Assembly (NCBI RefSeq): GCF_014648315.1
Contig: NZ_BMQW01000015.1
Coordinates: 1-64,000, forward strand
Direction: 5' to 3'
Origin: Shewanella ulleungensis
GTDB taxonomy: Bacteria > Pseudomonadota > Gammaproteobacteria > Enterobacterales > Shewanellaceae
Length of the DNA stretch: 64,000 nt
The position numbers and the translations under genes are program-made. Under the pieces are notes generated by a model, which was not told where the DNA came from, did no database searches, and saw only the letters and a program-made list of their open reading frames with translations. Of the stretch, positions 62,812 through 64,000 are shown in pieces (position 1 is the first letter of the stretch; each line of letters opens with the position of its first letter).

Positions 62812-64000
62812 TTAAAGGGTCCAGCGATAAAGCCAAGTTTCGACATCGCGTGGGCCAGTAAATTTAAGTTCAGCGCGCAATTCTATCAATTCAGCATCTT
62901 GTGGGTCCATTTCAAAGGCCAATCGATAGCCATTGGTTTTAGGCTGACGAGATATCACCACATTGGTTATTACCCCTGCAGAACTCTGTACTTGGGCCAC
63001 AGGGATTTCATCGTTGTTACCTTCTTTAACTTGGTAGTCAATCACAAATAAACGTCGTGGTGTTGCTTTGGCAATATCGGCACGGCCACTGGCAGTACGC
63101 GCAACAATCACTGTGCCATCGTCCACCTCTGGCTCATTACCCCAAATTAATCGATAGGTAAAATGAAACTCACTACCTGCGGCGATAGCCTGTTTAGGTT
63201 TCCAGTAACTGACAATGTTGTCATGAATTTCAGAATCCGTTGGAATTTCGGTTAACACAACCTCACCCGCGCCCCAATTTCCGACCGGTTCGACCCATAA
63301 ACTTGGGCGACGTTCGTAGTGAGCTTCAAGATCTTGATACGCTTCAAAACTGCGTTCACGCTGAATTAACCCAAACCCTTGTGGCGAGTTGTCCATAAAG
63401 GCGCTCACTTGTAATTGCTTTGGGTTGGCTAACGGACGCCATAAACGTTCACCACGACCATTTAAGATCAGTAGCGCGTCAGAGTCGTGTACTTCGGGTC
63501 TAAAGTCATCGGTGTTTTGACGACCATTCATTGAATGTAAAAACATGCTTGTACTAGGTGCTAGACCAACCTTAACTAAGTCTATACGCGGGAATAGGGT
63601 TGCTTCTACATCAATATGGGTGTTATCGCCTGGCCTAACAGAAAAACGATATGCGCCAGCAACACTAGGGCTGTCGAGTAACGCGTGCACCACAATAAGA
63701 TTACTGTCGGTGTTTGGACGCTCTACCCAAAAAGCACGAAATATTGGAAACTCCTCGCCTTCGGGTTCTGCGGTATTTAATGCTAAACCTCTTGAAGACA
63801 AACCATAATCACTGCCCTTACCTAATGCACGGAAGTAACTTGCCCCTTGGAATACCATTAACTCATCAAAATACGCTGGGGAATTTAATGGGTAGTGAAT
63901 GCGTAAACCAGAATAACCAATATCCTCAGTTGGTAAGCGCTGGCTTAATACATCTCCTGCACTAAAGTATTCTGAGTTATAAGCCAAATGAGTCGCTTGC
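62812..64000 (-). CDS. opgG: OpgG, periplasmic glucan biosynthesis protein (5' end outside the window)
   Basis: The visible 396 codons are the C-terminal part of OpgG; the frame is open to the window edge, so the start and signal peptide are missing. Family features include [11 protein letters not shown] at the edge, [35 protein letters not shown] and the C-terminal Ig-like domain ending WLYRWTL. OpgG is required for glucan backbone processing and branching in the periplasm. It is the first gene of opgGH, two bases upstream of opgH. Confidence 0.94.
   Translation of the reverse strand, partial: QATHLAYNSEYFSAGDVLSQRLPTEDIGYSGLRIHYPLNSPAYFDELMVFQGASYFRALGKGSDYGLSSRGLALNTAEPEGEEFPIFRAFWVERPNTDSNLIVVHALLDSPSVAGAYRFSVRPGDNTHIDVEATLFPRIDLVKVGLAPSTSMFLHSMNGRQNTDDFRPEVHDSDALLILNGRGERLWRPLANPKQLQVSAFMDNSPQGFGLIQRERSFEAYQDLEAHYERRPSLWVEPVGNWGAGEVVLTEIPTDSEIHDNIVSYWKPKQAIAAGSEFHFTYRLIWGNEPEVDDGTVIVARTASGRADIAKATPRRLFVIDYQVKEGNNDEIPVAQVQSSAGVITNVVISRQPKTNGYRLAFEMDPQDAELIELRAELKFTGPRDVETWLYRWTL

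Overview
The window comes from a gammaproteobacterium of the Alteromonadales, most like Shewanella or a close relative (for example Psychrobium). The evidence is the content and order of its housekeeping blocks: a complete dcw cell-wall/division cluster without ddl, followed by lpxC, a DUF721 gene, an M23 peptidase and secA; leuABCD; recQ / yigI-like thioesterase / rarD; argA; rpmB-rpmG-radC / coaBC-dut-slmA; pyrE / rph / yicC; and opgGH. Base composition is moderately AT-rich. The placement is inferred from gene order and protein resemblance, not from a database search.

Layout. 1-300: the left edge carries a very good match to an rRNA-operon P1 promoter reading leftwards, so an rrn operon should begin just outside the window. 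297-21600 (minus strand): secA, M23 peptidase, (plus-strand DUF721), lpxC, ftsZ, ftsA, ftsQ, murC, murG, ftsW, murD, mraY, murF, murE, ftsI, ftsL, rsmH, mraZ. Transcription runs from a promoter with three 10-bp-spaced MraZ boxes, and most genes touch or overlap. 21600-22950: a gene-poor stretch with a possible decayed gene and one small basic hypothetical protein. 22949-26130: glpK and a FadL-type porin. 26500-31660: leuDCBA behind a leucine-rich leader peptide and an attenuator. 31878-39400: a TPR protein ending in a degenerate GGDEF domain, recQ, a thioesterase, rarD, a PH-like membrane protein, and argA with a tandem pair of ARG boxes. 39500-43330: rpmG, rpmB, radC, coaBC, dut, slmA. 43430-50120: a Sel1-repeat protein, an S9 peptidase, folE, pyrE, rph, yicC. 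50715-52030: a DcuB-type C4-dicarboxylate transporter.

52150-57050 is the accessory region. It holds a GH19 lysozyme/chitinase fragment next to a small secreted protein, bracketed by two copies of a dispersed repeat. Next come a PD-(D/E)XK nuclease-like/DUF2075 helicase gene split by a one-base shift in an A tract, a small XRE regulator with an inverted repeat over its promoter, and a class II Fic protein with a winged-helix-like tail and twin operator-like repeats in its promoter. The XRE/nuclease-helicase/Fic group looks like a defence or toxin-type locus that is at least partly broken; this is the best candidate for something little described.

57044-64000: a sulfotransferase-like protein, an MFS transporter, a lipoprotein, opgH, and the 3' part of opgG, which runs off the right edge.

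How it works together: the first 21 kb supplies peptidoglycan precursors, the septal synthase, the Z ring, the first committed lipid A step and the Sec motor. The middle is amino-acid, nucleotide and cofactor metabolism with classical attenuation and repressor control. The right-hand third mixes conserved genes with accessory cargo.
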